Shown in pieces: positions 17,474-26,817 of a stretch of 64,000 nucleotides of DNA. A program made the position numbers and the translations under genes. Source of the stretch: Dyadobacter psychrophilus (GTDB taxonomy: Bacteria > Bacteroidota > Bacteroidia > Cytophagales > Spirosomataceae); contig NZ_FUZA01000003.1 in assembly GCF_900167945.1 (NCBI RefSeq), positions 310,001 through 374,000 on the forward strand, written 5' to 3'. The notes under the pieces were generated by a model, which saw only the letters and a list, made by a program, of their open reading frames with translations, was not told the DNA's origin and did not search any database. Numbering within the stretch: position 1 is the stretch's first letter; every line of letters begins with the position of its first letter.

Positions 17474-18553
17474 ATGAGCGAAACCACAAAACGCTTTGCG
17501 CCCGGTGTTGTAACCGGTGACGGAGTTAGCGAAATTTTCCGCCACGCCAACGAAAATAACTATGCCCTTCCGGCGGTTAACGTGGTAGGAACCAACTCAG
17601 TAAATGCAGTTCTTGAAACTGCCAAAGCGGTTAACAGCCCCGTTATCATTCAGTTTTCTAATGGCGGTGCAATATTTTACGCTGGAAAAAGTCTTTCCAA
17701 CACCAATCAGCAGGCTGCGATCGCAGGTGGAATTTCCGGTGCGATGCATGTGCACCAAATGGCAGCACTTTACGGCATTCCCGTGATTTTGCACACAGAC
17801 CATTGCGCAAAGAAGTTGCTTCCCTGGATCGACGGTCTTCTTGATGCAGGCGAGCGTTATTTCGACCAGCACGGTATCCCTTTGTACAGCTCGCACATGC
17901 TGGACCTTTCGGAAGAACCGATCGAAGAGAACATTGAAATCTCAGCAAAATTCTTCGAGCGCATGGCTAAAATCGGCATGACGCTTGAAATTGAGTTAGG
18001 TGTAACGGGTGGAGAAGAAGACGGCGTTGACAACAGCGACGTGGACAGCTCGAAACTTTATACGCAACCAGAAGAAGTTGCTTACGCTTACGAAGAGCTT
18101 TCTAAAATCTCTCCGAATTTCACTATCGCAGCAGCATTTGGTAATGTTCACGGTGTTTATAAGCCGGGAAATGTGAAATTGGAGCCGAAAATCCTTCGCA
18201 ACTCGCAGCAATTTATCCAGGAGAAGTTCGGAACGGCTGAATTGCCTGTTAACTTCGTATTTCACGGAGGATCAGGCTCTTCCCGCGAAGAAATCCGCGA
18301 GGCCATCGAATACGGAGCGATCAAAATGAACATTGATACCGATATGCAATGGTCAACCTGGGAAGGACTTCTAAAATATTACAAAGAAAATGAAGGCTTC
18401 CTGCAGAGTCAATTGGGTAATCCAAATGGCCCCGATTCGCCAAACAAGAAATACTACGACCCACGCGTATGGCTACGCAAAGGCGAAGAAAGCATGATCC
18501 AACGCCTGAAACTTGCGTTTGAAGATTTGAACTGCATTAACCAGCTGGGGTGA
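17474..18553 (+). CDS. fbaA: class II fructose-bisphosphate aldolase
   Basis: Cytosolic zinc aldolase interconverting fructose-1,6-bisphosphate with DHAP and glyceraldehyde-3-phosphate in glycolysis and gluconeogenesis. The 359-residue length equals E. coli FbaA, and the key residues fall at the same numbers: Asp109 and His110 (HTDHCAKK), His226 (GNVHGVYKPGN) and His264 (FHGGSGSS). This marks it as class IIA. A rho-independent terminator follows. It is divergent from the small membrane gene at 17235. Confidence 0.96.
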   Translation: MSETTKRFAPGVVTGDGVSEIFRHANENNYALPAVNVVGTNSVNAVLETAKAVNSPVIIQFSNGGAIFYAGKSLSNTNQQAAIAGGISGAMHVHQMAALYGIPVILHTDHCAKKLLPWIDGLLDAGERYFDQHGIPLYSSHMLDLSEEPIEENIEISAKFFERMAKIGMTLEIELGVTGGEEDGVDNSDVDSSKLYTQPEEVAYAYEELSKISPNFTIAAAFGNVHGVYKPGNVKLEPKILRNSQQFIQEKFGTAELPVNFVFHGGSGSSREEIREAIEYGAIKMNIDTDMQWSTWEGLLKYYKENEGFLQSQLGNPNGPDSPNKKYYDPRVWLRKGEESMIQRLKLAFEDLNCINQLG

Positions 18554-18576
18554 TTTGCTCTGGTTTTATCGGTAAG

Positions 18577-18606
18577 AAAAAGCAACCTGCGAGGGTTGCT
18601 TTTTTT
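18577..18606 (+). terminator. Rho-independent terminator of fbaA
   Basis: AAAAAGCAACC and GGTTGCTTTTT form a GC-containing stem with a short loop, followed by a run of T. Confidence 0.85.
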
Positions 18607-18816
18607 GTGTTGCTTCCGGCCGTTCCGCCATCCAAACCTCTTTAATCCCCGAATAACAGGCAATTCCGACCGGCAGATCAGTCAACCGCACCGGCGAATA
18701 ATTACTCTTAATCCTTCTACAAGGCCCTGCATTGATCTCACATAGATTGCGAAAGAGTTTAAGTCGATCCTATCGGGTTGACCTATAAAACTTTCAACAT
18801 TAAACCTTTCGCATTT

Positions 18817-19815
18817 ATGGGATTTACATTACAAAAAGCAGTCTGCCTTTTACCCTCCATCAACAAATTTATAATGTTGTTAGCCGCAACAATGGTATTT
18901 ACAGGATGCGAACATGACACTCGTGTTCGGCAGAAGATTGAGGCTGAAAAGCAAGCAGACATGAAAGAAGTGATATACAAGAATTTAAGTGCTCAAATGC
19001 CCATTGCATATCCGGAAGAAATTTTGGATTTCAGTCCAAGTGATCTGGAATATATCGCTTTAACTGAAAATTTGAACGGCGCCTCTCACTTACGGACTAT
19101 CAATGGAAATACATTTGACGAAATTGTCGAAGGCGTGCGAAAAAATTATCCCGATTTTGATAATGCAACTCCAGAAGAGTACAAACCATATTTCCCAAAA
19201 CTATCAACCGAACAAATTATTGAGAATCAAGACATCGTTTTCCAATATGTTGAGAAATTGATGGGTTATGAGGTTGCGATTTCTGTGGCTGCATCCAGGA
19301 GTGGCAGAACCAAATCCAATCTTAGAACTTCTTATGGAACTTCAAATTCCTGCGACGAATGGTATTATGCAACCCATTTGAGACTAGATAAGGGTGGAAT
19401 GGATAAGGCAAGAGATTTGGCAAAGTCAAAAGCAGGTGTTCTGGAAGACGAAAGACAAGATGCAAATCGTCATGCCATTTGGAATGTTTATTTGGGAAAA
19501 TACGCAGCTTATCGGTACGGTTCAGTGGGCGAAGCAATGGGTGTAGTTCAAGGACTTACAGAAGCTCATGAATGCGATGTTCCGCAGAACAAAGCATTAA
19601 GTAAAGATATGGATCTATTTAATAATCTGGTTGGGCTCCTTTATTTCTCACAAATTGCCCAGAAATACAAAAAGAACATTTTTGACTATAACGTGAAAGT
19701 AACTAAAACTGATGACGAGATATACACTTACATCAAATCCCTTAACGACCGGATGGCTGCCAGTTCCGCAGAAATAAGCAATGGTCCTCTAAACATTCTT
19801 GTTAGGCTCAAATGA
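18817..19815 (+). CDS. putative lipoprotein with DUF6973-like domain
   Basis: 332 residues from ATG 18817 (a TTG at 18778 would add 13). The signal peptide ends in a lipobox, MVFTGC. The C-terminal half has a DANRHAIWN motif, TEAHEC and MDLFNNLVG, a His/Glu/Asn pattern that I associate with DUF6973, a domain also seen at the C-terminus of some polymorphic toxins. By eye, this gene and the next are more AT-rich than their neighbours. The downstream lipoprotein overlaps it by four bases. Function is unknown; enzymatic activity is suggested only by the conserved polar residues. Confidence 0.65.
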   Translation: MGFTLQKAVCLLPSINKFIMLLAATMVFTGCEHDTRVRQKIEAEKQADMKEVIYKNLSAQMPIAYPEEILDFSPSDLEYIALTENLNGASHLRTINGNTFDEIVEGVRKNYPDFDNATPEEYKPYFPKLSTEQIIENQDIVFQYVEKLMGYEVAISVAASRSGRTKSNLRTSYGTSNSCDEWYYATHLRLDKGGMDKARDLAKSKAGVLEDERQDANRHAIWNVYLGKYAAYRYGSVGEAMGVVQGLTEAHECDVPQNKALSKDMDLFNNLVGLLYFSQIAQKYKKNIFDYNVKVTKTDDEIYTYIKSLNDRMAASSAEISNGPLNILVRLK

Positions 19816-20195
19816 GAAATCTATATAAATCATTGATAGTGCTTATCATTCTTGCCAATTTTTCGTGCGAGGATAAGTTTTATAAAAAGAAGTTTGATAT
19901 CCATTACCTAATTACCAATAAAACTGACACTACAATTAAACAAATCAGGATTGATGCAAGTGACGGTTTAACAAAGTGGATTTTCAAAAATGTTAGCCCC
20001 GGAGAAACAGAGACGTTAACCTTCAACATAAAAAGGGATGTGAAAGTATCAGAGGGTAGCATTGTACTTACCTCCTTTTTTAGTGATAGTGATTCTGTGT
20101 TTCTTGGACTTTCATACTTTACAAATTGGTACTATTTGGACTCTAATCCAGCCAAATACAACATTTACAAGGACAGGATTGAAGAGGCGAAGTAG
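19812..20195 (+). CDS. small putative lipoprotein
   Basis: 127 residues with a short hydrophobic leader and a relaxed lipobox (NFSC, Cys19). The rest is a small beta-rich domain (HYLITNKTDTTIKQIRI, GETETLTFNI) resembling an Ig-like or transthyretin-like sandwich. Its ATG overlaps the stop of the DUF6973-like lipoprotein (ATGA), so the two are translationally coupled and probably work together, either as a two-part surface complex or as effector and protector. No family was recognised. Confidence 0.6.
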   Translation: MRNLYKSLIVLIILANFSCEDKFYKKKFDIHYLITNKTDTTIKQIRIDASDGLTKWIFKNVSPGETETLTFNIKRDVKVSEGSIVLTSFFSDSDSVFLGLSYFTNWYYLDSNPAKYNIYKDRIEEAK

Positions 20196-20241
20196 AATCA
20201 AAACGGGCTTACCGGCCATTACAATGCAGAATATGAATCCG

Positions 20242-20619
20242 TTATAGATGCATGATCCGTTCCCTATGCGCTACGCCCCAGTTCCGCAGCACTTCAATAA
20301 CCGGCTTCAATGTATGTCCGTAATCGGTTAATGTATATTCTACGACGACGGGAATCGAATCATAGACAGTTCTTTTTACCAAACAATTCGCTTCCAGATC
20401 CCGCAGCTCTTTGGATAACATTTTGTCGGTGATGCCTGGGATCTCTTTGGCTATTTGGGAGAAGCGTTTGTTGCCGAAGATCAGGGAGATAATGATCGGT
20501 AATTTCCACTTTCCACTTAAAACTTCCAATGCGTCGCGGACTGGCAGGATGCTTTTTGTGCATTCTCCATGTGTATGAGGAGTTTTTTTTGCTGCGGTCT
20601 CTAATTCTTCTGTTTCCAT
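20242..20619 (-). CDS. HxlR-family transcriptional regulator
   Basis: 125-residue winged-helix repressor or activator. The HxlR pattern is clear: CTKSILPVRDALEVLSGKWK, then RFSQIAKEIPGITDKMLSKE as the recognition region, then PVVVEYTLTDYG and a C-terminal helix ending in NWGVAH. Several relatives sense quinones, diamide or aldehydes through the conserved Cys near the N-terminus (here in HGECTK). It is divergent from the nitroreductase-frnE pair, with a palindrome between them, which points to control of that pair and of itself. Confidence 0.88.
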   Translation of the reverse strand: METEELETAAKKTPHTHGECTKSILPVRDALEVLSGKWKLPIIISLIFGNKRFSQIAKEIPGITDKMLSKELRDLEANCLVKRTVYDSIPVVVEYTLTDYGHTLKPVIEVLRNWGVAHRERIMHL

Positions 20620-20634
20620 GACTGAACTTTTTAA

Positions 20635-20652
20635 ACTATACTTTGGTATAGT
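20635..20652. promoter_or_regulatory. probable HxlR operator palindrome
   Basis: ACTATAC and GTATAGT form a perfect 7-bp inverted repeat around TTTG, between the divergent regulator and nitroreductase starts. Another GTATAG half-site lies at 20663-20668. HxlR/YodB-type proteins bind TACTAT-like palindromes as dimers, so this is a fitting operator. Confidence 0.6.
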
Positions 20653-20678
20653 ACTTACAAATGTATAGCTTATTTATT

Positions 20679-20686
20679 TAAGTTTG
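20679..20686 (+). promoter_or_regulatory. possible -7 box of the nitroreductase operon
   Basis: TAAGTTTG matches the Bacteroidota TAnnTTTG element, 28 bp before the ATG at 20714. No good -33 element is placed 17-23 bp upstream, so a regulator-assisted promoter is possible. Confidence 0.4.
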
Positions 20687-20713
20687 CACATCGAAATTAC
20701 TAAAATATTTGAA

Positions 20714-21346
20714 ATGAATAACCTAATTGAAGACCTGAACTGGAGATATGCTGCCAAAAGAATGAATGGACAGGCAGTTCCGCAAGAAAAATTGAATACA
20801 ATATTGGAAGCCATCAAGTTATCGCCGTCATCTGCTGGCTTGCAACCCTATAATATCGTTGTGATCAGTGATCAGGAAACGAAGAACAGGATCTTTAAGG
20901 AAGCTGCTCCGCAACCACAAATCCCGGATGCGTCGCATTTGCTTGTTTTTGCTGCCTGGGATAAAATTACGGCTGCCCAAATCACCGAGTACATGCAACT
21001 GATCGCGACGACACGCGGTATTTCCGTGGAATCGTTGGCCAAATTTCATGAGAATGTTACTAACAGCATCGAAGCCCGTTCTGACGAAGGAAATTTTAAC
21101 TGGGCAGCGCGGCAGGCATACATTGCACTTGGTCATGCACTGGTTGCAGCGGCTACGGAGCACGTGGATGCAACGCCAATGGAGGGCTTTAATAGTGCAA
21201 AGCTAGACGACATTCTAGGATTGACCGAAAAAGGGTTGAAAAGTGTTGTTATTATGACACTGGGTTACCGCGATAGTGAGAATGACGGCTTGTCAAAAGC
21301 AAAAAAAGTAAGAAGGTCTAAGGAAGAACTTTTTATTTCCATCTGA
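20714..21346 (+). CDS. NAD(P)H-dependent nitroreductase-family oxidoreductase
   Basis: 210-residue flavoprotein of the nitroreductase fold, FMN-dependent and usually dimeric, which reduces nitro compounds or quinones. Diagnostic pieces are WRYAAKRMNG near the start, SPSSAGLQPYNIVVI (phosphate and flavin binding), ARQAYIALGHALVAAA and a C-terminal VVIMTLGYRDSEND (GYR). ATG 20714 is chosen over TTG 20684. It is co-directional with the FrnE-like gene after 24 bp and divergent from HxlR, the usual context for electrophile-responsive reductases. Confidence 0.9.
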   Translation: MNNLIEDLNWRYAAKRMNGQAVPQEKLNTILEAIKLSPSSAGLQPYNIVVISDQETKNRIFKEAAPQPQIPDASHLLVFAAWDKITAAQITEYMQLIATTRGISVESLAKFHENVTNSIEARSDEGNFNWAARQAYIALGHALVAAATEHVDATPMEGFNSAKLDDILGLTEKGLKSVVIMTLGYRDSENDGLSKAKKVRRSKEELFISI

Positions 21347-21370
21347 TAAATAATCTAACCGACTGAAATA

Positions 21371-22078
21371 ATGAAAGTTGAGATATGGAGTGATGTTATG
21401 TGTCCGTTTTGCTACATCGGCAAGCGGAAATTTGAAAAGGCATTGGAACAATTTCCTCAGAAAGAAAAAATTCTGGTTGAATGGAAAAGTTTCCAGCTAA
21501 ATCCGGCCATGAAAACGGAGCCTGGAAAAAGTATTAACGATTACCTCGCAGAAGTGAAAGGCTGGTCTCCCGATTACGCTGCCCAAATGAACGACCATGT
21601 GAGCTCGATTGCCGCCGAAGTGGGTTTGGAATACAATATGGACAAAGCGGTAGTTGCCAATTCGTTTGATGCGCACCGTTTTGTTCAATATGCAAAAACA
21701 AAGGGTAAAGGCGATAATGCGGAAGAACAATTGTTTAAAGCATACTTTACAGATGGTAAAAACACCGCGGATCATGCAACATTGCTGGATTTGGGTGCTG
21801 AAATAGGGCTGGATACAGAGGAATTGAAAGTTGTTTTGGAAAGCTCAAAATTCAGTGACGAGGTGAGAAATGACATATATGAGGCGCAGCAAGTCGGTGC
21901 CCGCGGCGTTCCGTTCTTCGTTCTGGACCGAAAATATGCCGTTTCAGGTGCGCAGCAGCCGGAAACATTTTTAGGAGCATTGGAAAAATCCTTCTCCGAA
22001 TGGCAGCAAGCAAACCCTGAACCATTGGTTTCCTTAGCCGACGGTGCGAATTGCACAGTCGACGGGCAATGTGATTAA
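21371..22078 (+). CDS. DsbA-family oxidoreductase, FrnE-like
   Basis: 235-residue cytoplasmic thioredoxin-fold protein without a signal peptide. The active-site motif is Cys11-Pro-Phe-Cys14 (SDVMCPFCYIG), with a helical insertion and the cis-Pro region GARGVPFFVLDRKYAVSGAQ. FrnE-like proteins are tied to thiol stress and disulphide isomerisation. Sharing an operon with a nitroreductase under an HxlR regulator fits a response to quinone or aldehyde stress. The last residues include two extra cysteines (NCTVDGQC). Confidence 0.9.
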   Translation: MKVEIWSDVMCPFCYIGKRKFEKALEQFPQKEKILVEWKSFQLNPAMKTEPGKSINDYLAEVKGWSPDYAAQMNDHVSSIAAEVGLEYNMDKAVVANSFDAHRFVQYAKTKGKGDNAEEQLFKAYFTDGKNTADHATLLDLGAEIGLDTEELKVVLESSKFSDEVRNDIYEAQQVGARGVPFFVLDRKYAVSGAQQPETFLGALEKSFSEWQQANPEPLVSLADGANCTVDGQCD

Positions 22079-22123
22079 TGGATAACATTATCTTGGTACG
22101 GTTATAGAGGAGAGTCAGCAAAG

Positions 22124-22159
22124 GCACAAATCAGAAATTTCATCTAATTTGTGCTTATT
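22124..22159 (+). terminator. probable terminator after the FrnE-like gene
   Basis: GCACAAATCAGA and TCTAATTTGTGC pair over 12 bp with one mismatch around a 7-base loop, followed by TTATT. The tail is weak. Confidence 0.45.
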
Positions 22160-22182
22160 GCATAAAATGATATTCTACCTCT

Positions 22183-24750
22183 ATGCGCGTCGCGTTGCTT
22201 CTGATAATTTTTTTTGGTTTACAGTCGCAGCTGAACGCGGGCGGGATTAAGGGTCGTATCTCGACGGCAAAAGGCGAAGCGCTCGCTTACGCGGGCGTGG
22301 CTGTTAAAGGAACCAGCAATGGGACAATGGCCAATGAAGAAGGCGAATATGAATTCGCCTTAGCACCAGGATCTTACGAAATTGTTTTTCAATTTTTAGG
22401 ATTCAAGAGCATTTCCAAAAATATAACAGTCGGCTCGGATTTTACCGAAATGAATGTTGTGCTGGAAGAGCAGGCGCTGAATCTGCGTGAGGCGACTATT
22501 GGTAAGGGAAAGGAAGATCCGGCTTATAGCATTATGCGGCGGGCGATTGCCAAAGCGCGTTTTCACCAACTCCAGCTACGCGGTTATACTGCCAAAGTCT
22601 ACTCTAGAAGCACCGCATTACCGACGAAAATTCCTTATCTGGTAGAAAGAAGATTAAAAAAAGAAGGCGTTCAGGAAGGGAAAGCGATTCTTAATGAGAG
22701 CGTTGCGGAGATAAGATATCGCCGACCTGCGAGTTACACGCAAAAAATCGTTTCTACACGTAACAGTCTGGATAACAGCATCCCTTCTCCTAACGAGTAC
22801 ATTCTGGCAAGCCTTTACAGTCCGGAAATCGCCGGCACCATTTCACCGCTCTCGCCCAAAGCATTTGCCTACTATCGATTTGAATATGAGGGTTATTTTG
22901 AAGATCAGGGGCAATTGGTCAACAAAATAAAAGTAATTCCGCGCGCTTACGGCGAGGGGGTTTTTAAAGGAAGCCTTTTTATCCTGGAAGATCGATGGGC
23001 AATTCATAGCTACGACCTGCAAACGACTACAAGTGGCCTCAATATTTCAGCAAAGCAGATTTTCAGTCCGGTTCAGAATGTGTGGATTCCGGTGAATCAG
23101 CAATTTCGCATTAACGGAAGTTACCTCGGCTTTGCAGGAGAATTTAAATACCTGGTTTCCCTGACCTACCAAAAGCTGGACGTTGATCCTGGCTTGAAAG
23201 AGGACATTGTGATCACTGATCATAAAAAAGAGAATGTAGCAAAGGATGCCAGCCGAAAAGAAAACCTGGAAAAACTGATCCAGGACCAAAAGCAATTCTC
23301 TACTAAAAACTTCCGAAAACTTACCAAAGCGTACGAGAAAGAGCAGAAAAAGGAGCGTAAGATTGAAGGCAGCAGCGACCGGTTGGTACGGCAAGATTCC
23401 ATTATTATCGATTCCATGGCCAATAAGCGGGACACCACTTACTGGCAAGCGCTCCGTCCTATCCCGCTTACCAAATCAGAGGTGACCAGTTATGTGCTGC
23501 AGGATAGCATTAAAGTGGTTAAAGATTCCATCCGCGAAAAACGAAAACCCGATTCACTGGCATTCAGGCCACTGCATTTGGTAACAGGAAATACGTATGC
23601 GTTGGGTAACAGAAAGACATTTTATTTCAAAAGTCCGCTCCTTTCCATTAGTTACAACACGGTGGAAGGCAACGCGATTAACATCCTCACTGAGTGGGAA
23701 AAGAAATGGGGCAAGTCGTATCGGTTTAACATTAGCCCGCTTGTGCGCTATTCGTTTGGACGCAAACGGGTTTACGGAAACCTGACTACTAACATTGGTA
23801 ACAACAAGTGGAATCTCATGTTATCAGGAGGCGAAATGGCCAGCCAGATCAATAATAACAATCCCATCCCACCGCTGCCAAACAGCATAGGTGCCAGATT
23901 TTTTGACCGGAATTTGATGAAGCTGTATCAAAAGCAATATGGGCGCGCTGAATTTTCGCTTAGCAACATTGCCGACGTCCTCAGTTTCAATGCCGGACTG
24001 GAATTTGAGCATCGGAAAGAGCTTTTCAACCAGGAAAGCGCACGTCCTATCTTTTTTTGGAGCCAATATTATTACACACCAAACCGTCCCGAGAACAGGG
24101 AATTACAGAATACCGGTTTTCCAATCCATAACGCAACAATCTTAGATTTGACCGCAACGGTAAGGCCCTGGCGGCGATATCTTATCAGAAACGGTGAAAA
24201 ACGATATTTGAGAAGCAAAGGCCCATCATTTAGTATGAATTACAAAACCGGGCTTGGATTTGCAGGAGATGTTGATTATTCCATGTTACAGGGAAGCATT
24301 AGACAGAATTTGAGCCTGGGACCGCGGAGTAATCTTGAATATTATGTAAATGGAGGCGGTTTCCTAGATACAAAACAAATGTATTTCCCCGATTACAGGC
24401 ATTTCATGGGGAACGAATTCTTTTTTCAATACGCCTATCCTCCCGACCAGTTTAGGATGTTGCAATATTATCGTTACAGCACATCTTCCTGGTTTTTCCA
24501 GGCACATGCGATCTGGACTTCGCAACGTTTCGCACTCACCCGTATAGAAGCATTGCGGATTACCGGCATCTCGGAAACACTGCAATTGCATTATTTGAGA
24601 GTGCCAACAATCCGCAACTATACCGAAGCTGTTTATGGCATCGACGACATTCTGCGCATCATCCGTCTGGAGGCAGTCGCCCAGTTTCACGGAAGCCACT
24701 TTAAAGGAATGGGCTGGCGCGTGGGAACTTCCATCAAGTTTGGACGATAA
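22183..24750 (+). CDS. DUF5686 outer-membrane protein with carboxypeptidase-regulatory-like domain
   Basis: 855 residues with a signal peptide (LLLIIFFGLQSQLNAGG). An N-terminal CarboxypepD_reg-like beta-sandwich (about 22-110, GIKGRISTAKGEALAYAGVAV) is followed by the DUF5686 region, starting near AYSIMRRAIAKARFHQLQLRGY, a charged linker (about 355-400) and a long beta-rich C-terminal half ending in an aromatic-ended strand, as in outer-membrane barrels. The family is widespread in Bacteroidota and uncharacterised. It converges on the M1 peptidase with only 2 bp between stops. Confidence 0.82.
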   Translation: MRVALLLIIFFGLQSQLNAGGIKGRISTAKGEALAYAGVAVKGTSNGTMANEEGEYEFALAPGSYEIVFQFLGFKSISKNITVGSDFTEMNVVLEEQALNLREATIGKGKEDPAYSIMRRAIAKARFHQLQLRGYTAKVYSRSTALPTKIPYLVERRLKKEGVQEGKAILNESVAEIRYRRPASYTQKIVSTRNSLDNSIPSPNEYILASLYSPEIAGTISPLSPKAFAYYRFEYEGYFEDQGQLVNKIKVIPRAYGEGVFKGSLFILEDRWAIHSYDLQTTTSGLNISAKQIFSPVQNVWIPVNQQFRINGSYLGFAGEFKYLVSLTYQKLDVDPGLKEDIVITDHKKENVAKDASRKENLEKLIQDQKQFSTKNFRKLTKAYEKEQKKERKIEGSSDRLVRQDSIIIDSMANKRDTTYWQALRPIPLTKSEVTSYVLQDSIKVVKDSIREKRKPDSLAFRPLHLVTGNTYALGNRKTFYFKSPLLSISYNTVEGNAINILTEWEKKWGKSYRFNISPLVRYSFGRKRVYGNLTTNIGNNKWNLMLSGGEMASQINNNNPIPPLPNSIGARFFDRNLMKLYQKQYGRAEFSLSNIADVLSFNAGLEFEHRKELFNQESARPIFFWSQYYYTPNRPENRELQNTGFPIHNATILDLTATVRPWRRYLIRNGEKRYLRSKGPSFSMNYKTGLGFAGDVDYSMLQGSIRQNLSLGPRSNLEYYVNGGGFLDTKQMYFPDYRHFMGNEFFFQYAYPPDQFRMLQYYRYSTSSWFFQAHAIWTSQRFALTRIEALRITGISETLQLHYLRVPTIRNYTEAVYGIDDILRIIRLEAVAQFHGSHFKGMGWRVGTSIKFGR

Positions 24751-24752
24751 GC

Positions 24753-26609
24753 TTACCGGACTTTTTCCGCCTTAAATCGCGGCATTTCCCTTGAAATCGA
24801 CGGATAGGTGTTGTTGTCAGGGTTAATGTCGGCCATTCTTTGGCTTGGATCTATTACAATCCTTTCAATGTCGGCCAGATTTCTGTCAATTGAGAAAGAA
24901 TATTCAGGATATGTCCAGCCCCAGTCGTTCAAATAAGTGGTTTTTGAATATAATGTTTCGCTTTTTTCGCCGCGCATGAGTTCAAGAGGAATATTGAAAT
25001 TCTCCTGACTTCCATCTTTATAGCTTACCACCACGTCCAGGGGCATCGGCATTTGTCCTATTTTTTCCAAAACAACTGTGGTTTTGGCTGCATTCGCGAC
25101 TACTTCTTTAATACCGTAATCAATGGTTTTGGTTGTTCCTACAAAGTCCTCCCAATACCAATCCAGTTCCAGACCAGACTCTTTTTCCATGATCCGTTTC
25201 AGATCATTAGGATTTGGATGTTTAAATTTCCACTCATTGAAATAACGCTTCATGCCGCTTTCTAACTTTTGCTTTCCAATGATATAACCAAGCTGATTAA
25301 GGAAGACTGCGCCTTTGGAATAACTCGCGATGCTGTATGCGCGGTTTGTGTTATAATGGTCGGCATGGGTTGTCAAGGGTTCTTCTATTCCCGATTTGGC
25401 CAGATTCCGGTAACTGGTTGTGCTTCCCCGCTGCGCATCGAGCCTGTTGGGGAACAGCTCTGCCATCACAATATTTTGCGCATAGGTTGTAAACCCTTCG
25501 TCCATCCAGGCGTATTTCGATTCATTTGTCCCTAAAATTTGCTGAAACCAACTGTGAATGGATTCGTGGACTGTTACGCCAATCAAACCGCCGAGATTCT
25601 GACGGCCCGTGATCAATGTTGCCATAGCATATTCCATTCCGCCGTCACCACCCTGGATCACCGAATATTGCTTGTAAGGATAACGACCGAATTTCTCGTT
25701 CATGATCTTGAAGCAACGCACAGCAAGTGGTTCCATTTCCTTCCAGACATTCGCTAATGTGTCTGTCTGATAAAAAAAGTGCATATCCAGATTGTCGTCC
25801 ACCTTAACCACGTCATGCTTGTAATCGCGGTCAGCTGCCCACATGAAATCGTGCACTTCGGGTGCGATGAAATGCCAGGTAAGTTTTTCGCCCGGCTTGT
25901 GCTTTACTTCGTTTTTAGAATAGCCATGACCAATTTTTTCGGGATTTTGAAGATAGCCGCTTGCAGCCACTACATAAGAAGCGTCAATGGTCAGTTTTAC
26001 ATCAAAATCGCCCCATACACCGTAAAATTCTCTTCCTATATAAGGGTTAGCATGCCAGCCTTCGTAATCGTATTCGCTCATTTTGGGATACCACTGCGCC
26101 ATGGAATAGTCGATTCCCTCTGAATTATCGCGACCGGTTCGACGGATCTGAACAGGAACCTGGGCTTCAAATTCCATTTCAAATGTATGCTGGGTTTTAG
26201 GAAGGATCTTTTCGGTTAATGTTACTTCCAGGATCGTCCCTACCACTTCATATTTAACAGCTTTGCCATTATGTTTTAATGAAAGCACTTTTTCGTAACC
26301 AATTTCGGAAGGCGTCAATTTGGATATACGGTCTTTAACACGCGGGTCCGGATCGCTGATTGTCCTGGAACGAACGTCCATCTGGCTACCTGGCTGGAAC
26401 GCATTGAGGAATAAGTGGTAAAAGACTTTTTGGAGTGTGTCCGGAGAATTGTTGCTGTAAACCAGCTTTTGTTTTCCTTTATATTGATGTTTCGTGGCGT
26501 CGAAATCAACCTCCATCTGATATTTCGCTCGCTGCTGCCAACGATCACTTTGTGCTGAAACCTGCAAACTGAAAGCAGTCATTAACAACACGACAAAATT
26601 CAACTTCAT
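24753..26609 (-). CDS. exported M1-family metallopeptidase
   Basis: Zinc aminopeptidase of the gluzincin type, 618 residues, with a signal peptide (FVVLLMTAFSLQVSAQS). The zinc motif is HESIHSW with the third ligand Glu in WMDEGFTTYAQN, and the exopeptidase motif appears as GGDGGMEYA rather than GAMEN. A Tyr in RAYSIASYSKGAVFL probably supplies the transition-state hydroxyl. The start is ATG 26609, since a longer TTG reading at 26639 would displace the signal peptide. It is likely periplasmic, degrading peptides. Confidence 0.92.
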   Translation of the reverse strand: MKLNFVVLLMTAFSLQVSAQSDRWQQRAKYQMEVDFDATKHQYKGKQKLVYSNNSPDTLQKVFYHLFLNAFQPGSQMDVRSRTISDPDPRVKDRISKLTPSEIGYEKVLSLKHNGKAVKYEVVGTILEVTLTEKILPKTQHTFEMEFEAQVPVQIRRTGRDNSEGIDYSMAQWYPKMSEYDYEGWHANPYIGREFYGVWGDFDVKLTIDASYVVAASGYLQNPEKIGHGYSKNEVKHKPGEKLTWHFIAPEVHDFMWAADRDYKHDVVKVDDNLDMHFFYQTDTLANVWKEMEPLAVRCFKIMNEKFGRYPYKQYSVIQGGDGGMEYAMATLITGRQNLGGLIGVTVHESIHSWFQQILGTNESKYAWMDEGFTTYAQNIVMAELFPNRLDAQRGSTTSYRNLAKSGIEEPLTTHADHYNTNRAYSIASYSKGAVFLNQLGYIIGKQKLESGMKRYFNEWKFKHPNPNDLKRIMEKESGLELDWYWEDFVGTTKTIDYGIKEVVANAAKTTVVLEKIGQMPMPLDVVVSYKDGSQENFNIPLELMRGEKSETLYSKTTYLNDWGWTYPEYSFSIDRNLADIERIVIDPSQRMADINPDNNTYPSISREMPRFKAEKVR

Positions 26610-26817
26610 TCGTACTATTTTAGGTTCGTTATATTGCAAAATAAATGCTTTTGTTCGGTTATATCAGGATTGACAACGCACTGAACGTTATAATATTCGG
26701 ACATAGCATAGAAAAAACTCTAAAAATGGGCATCATTCTCCCCATAAAATCGATGATTATTCTTCGATTTTAAATCAAATTCCTTTACAAACCGAAGTTT
26801 TACGGCTGAGCGGCTTT

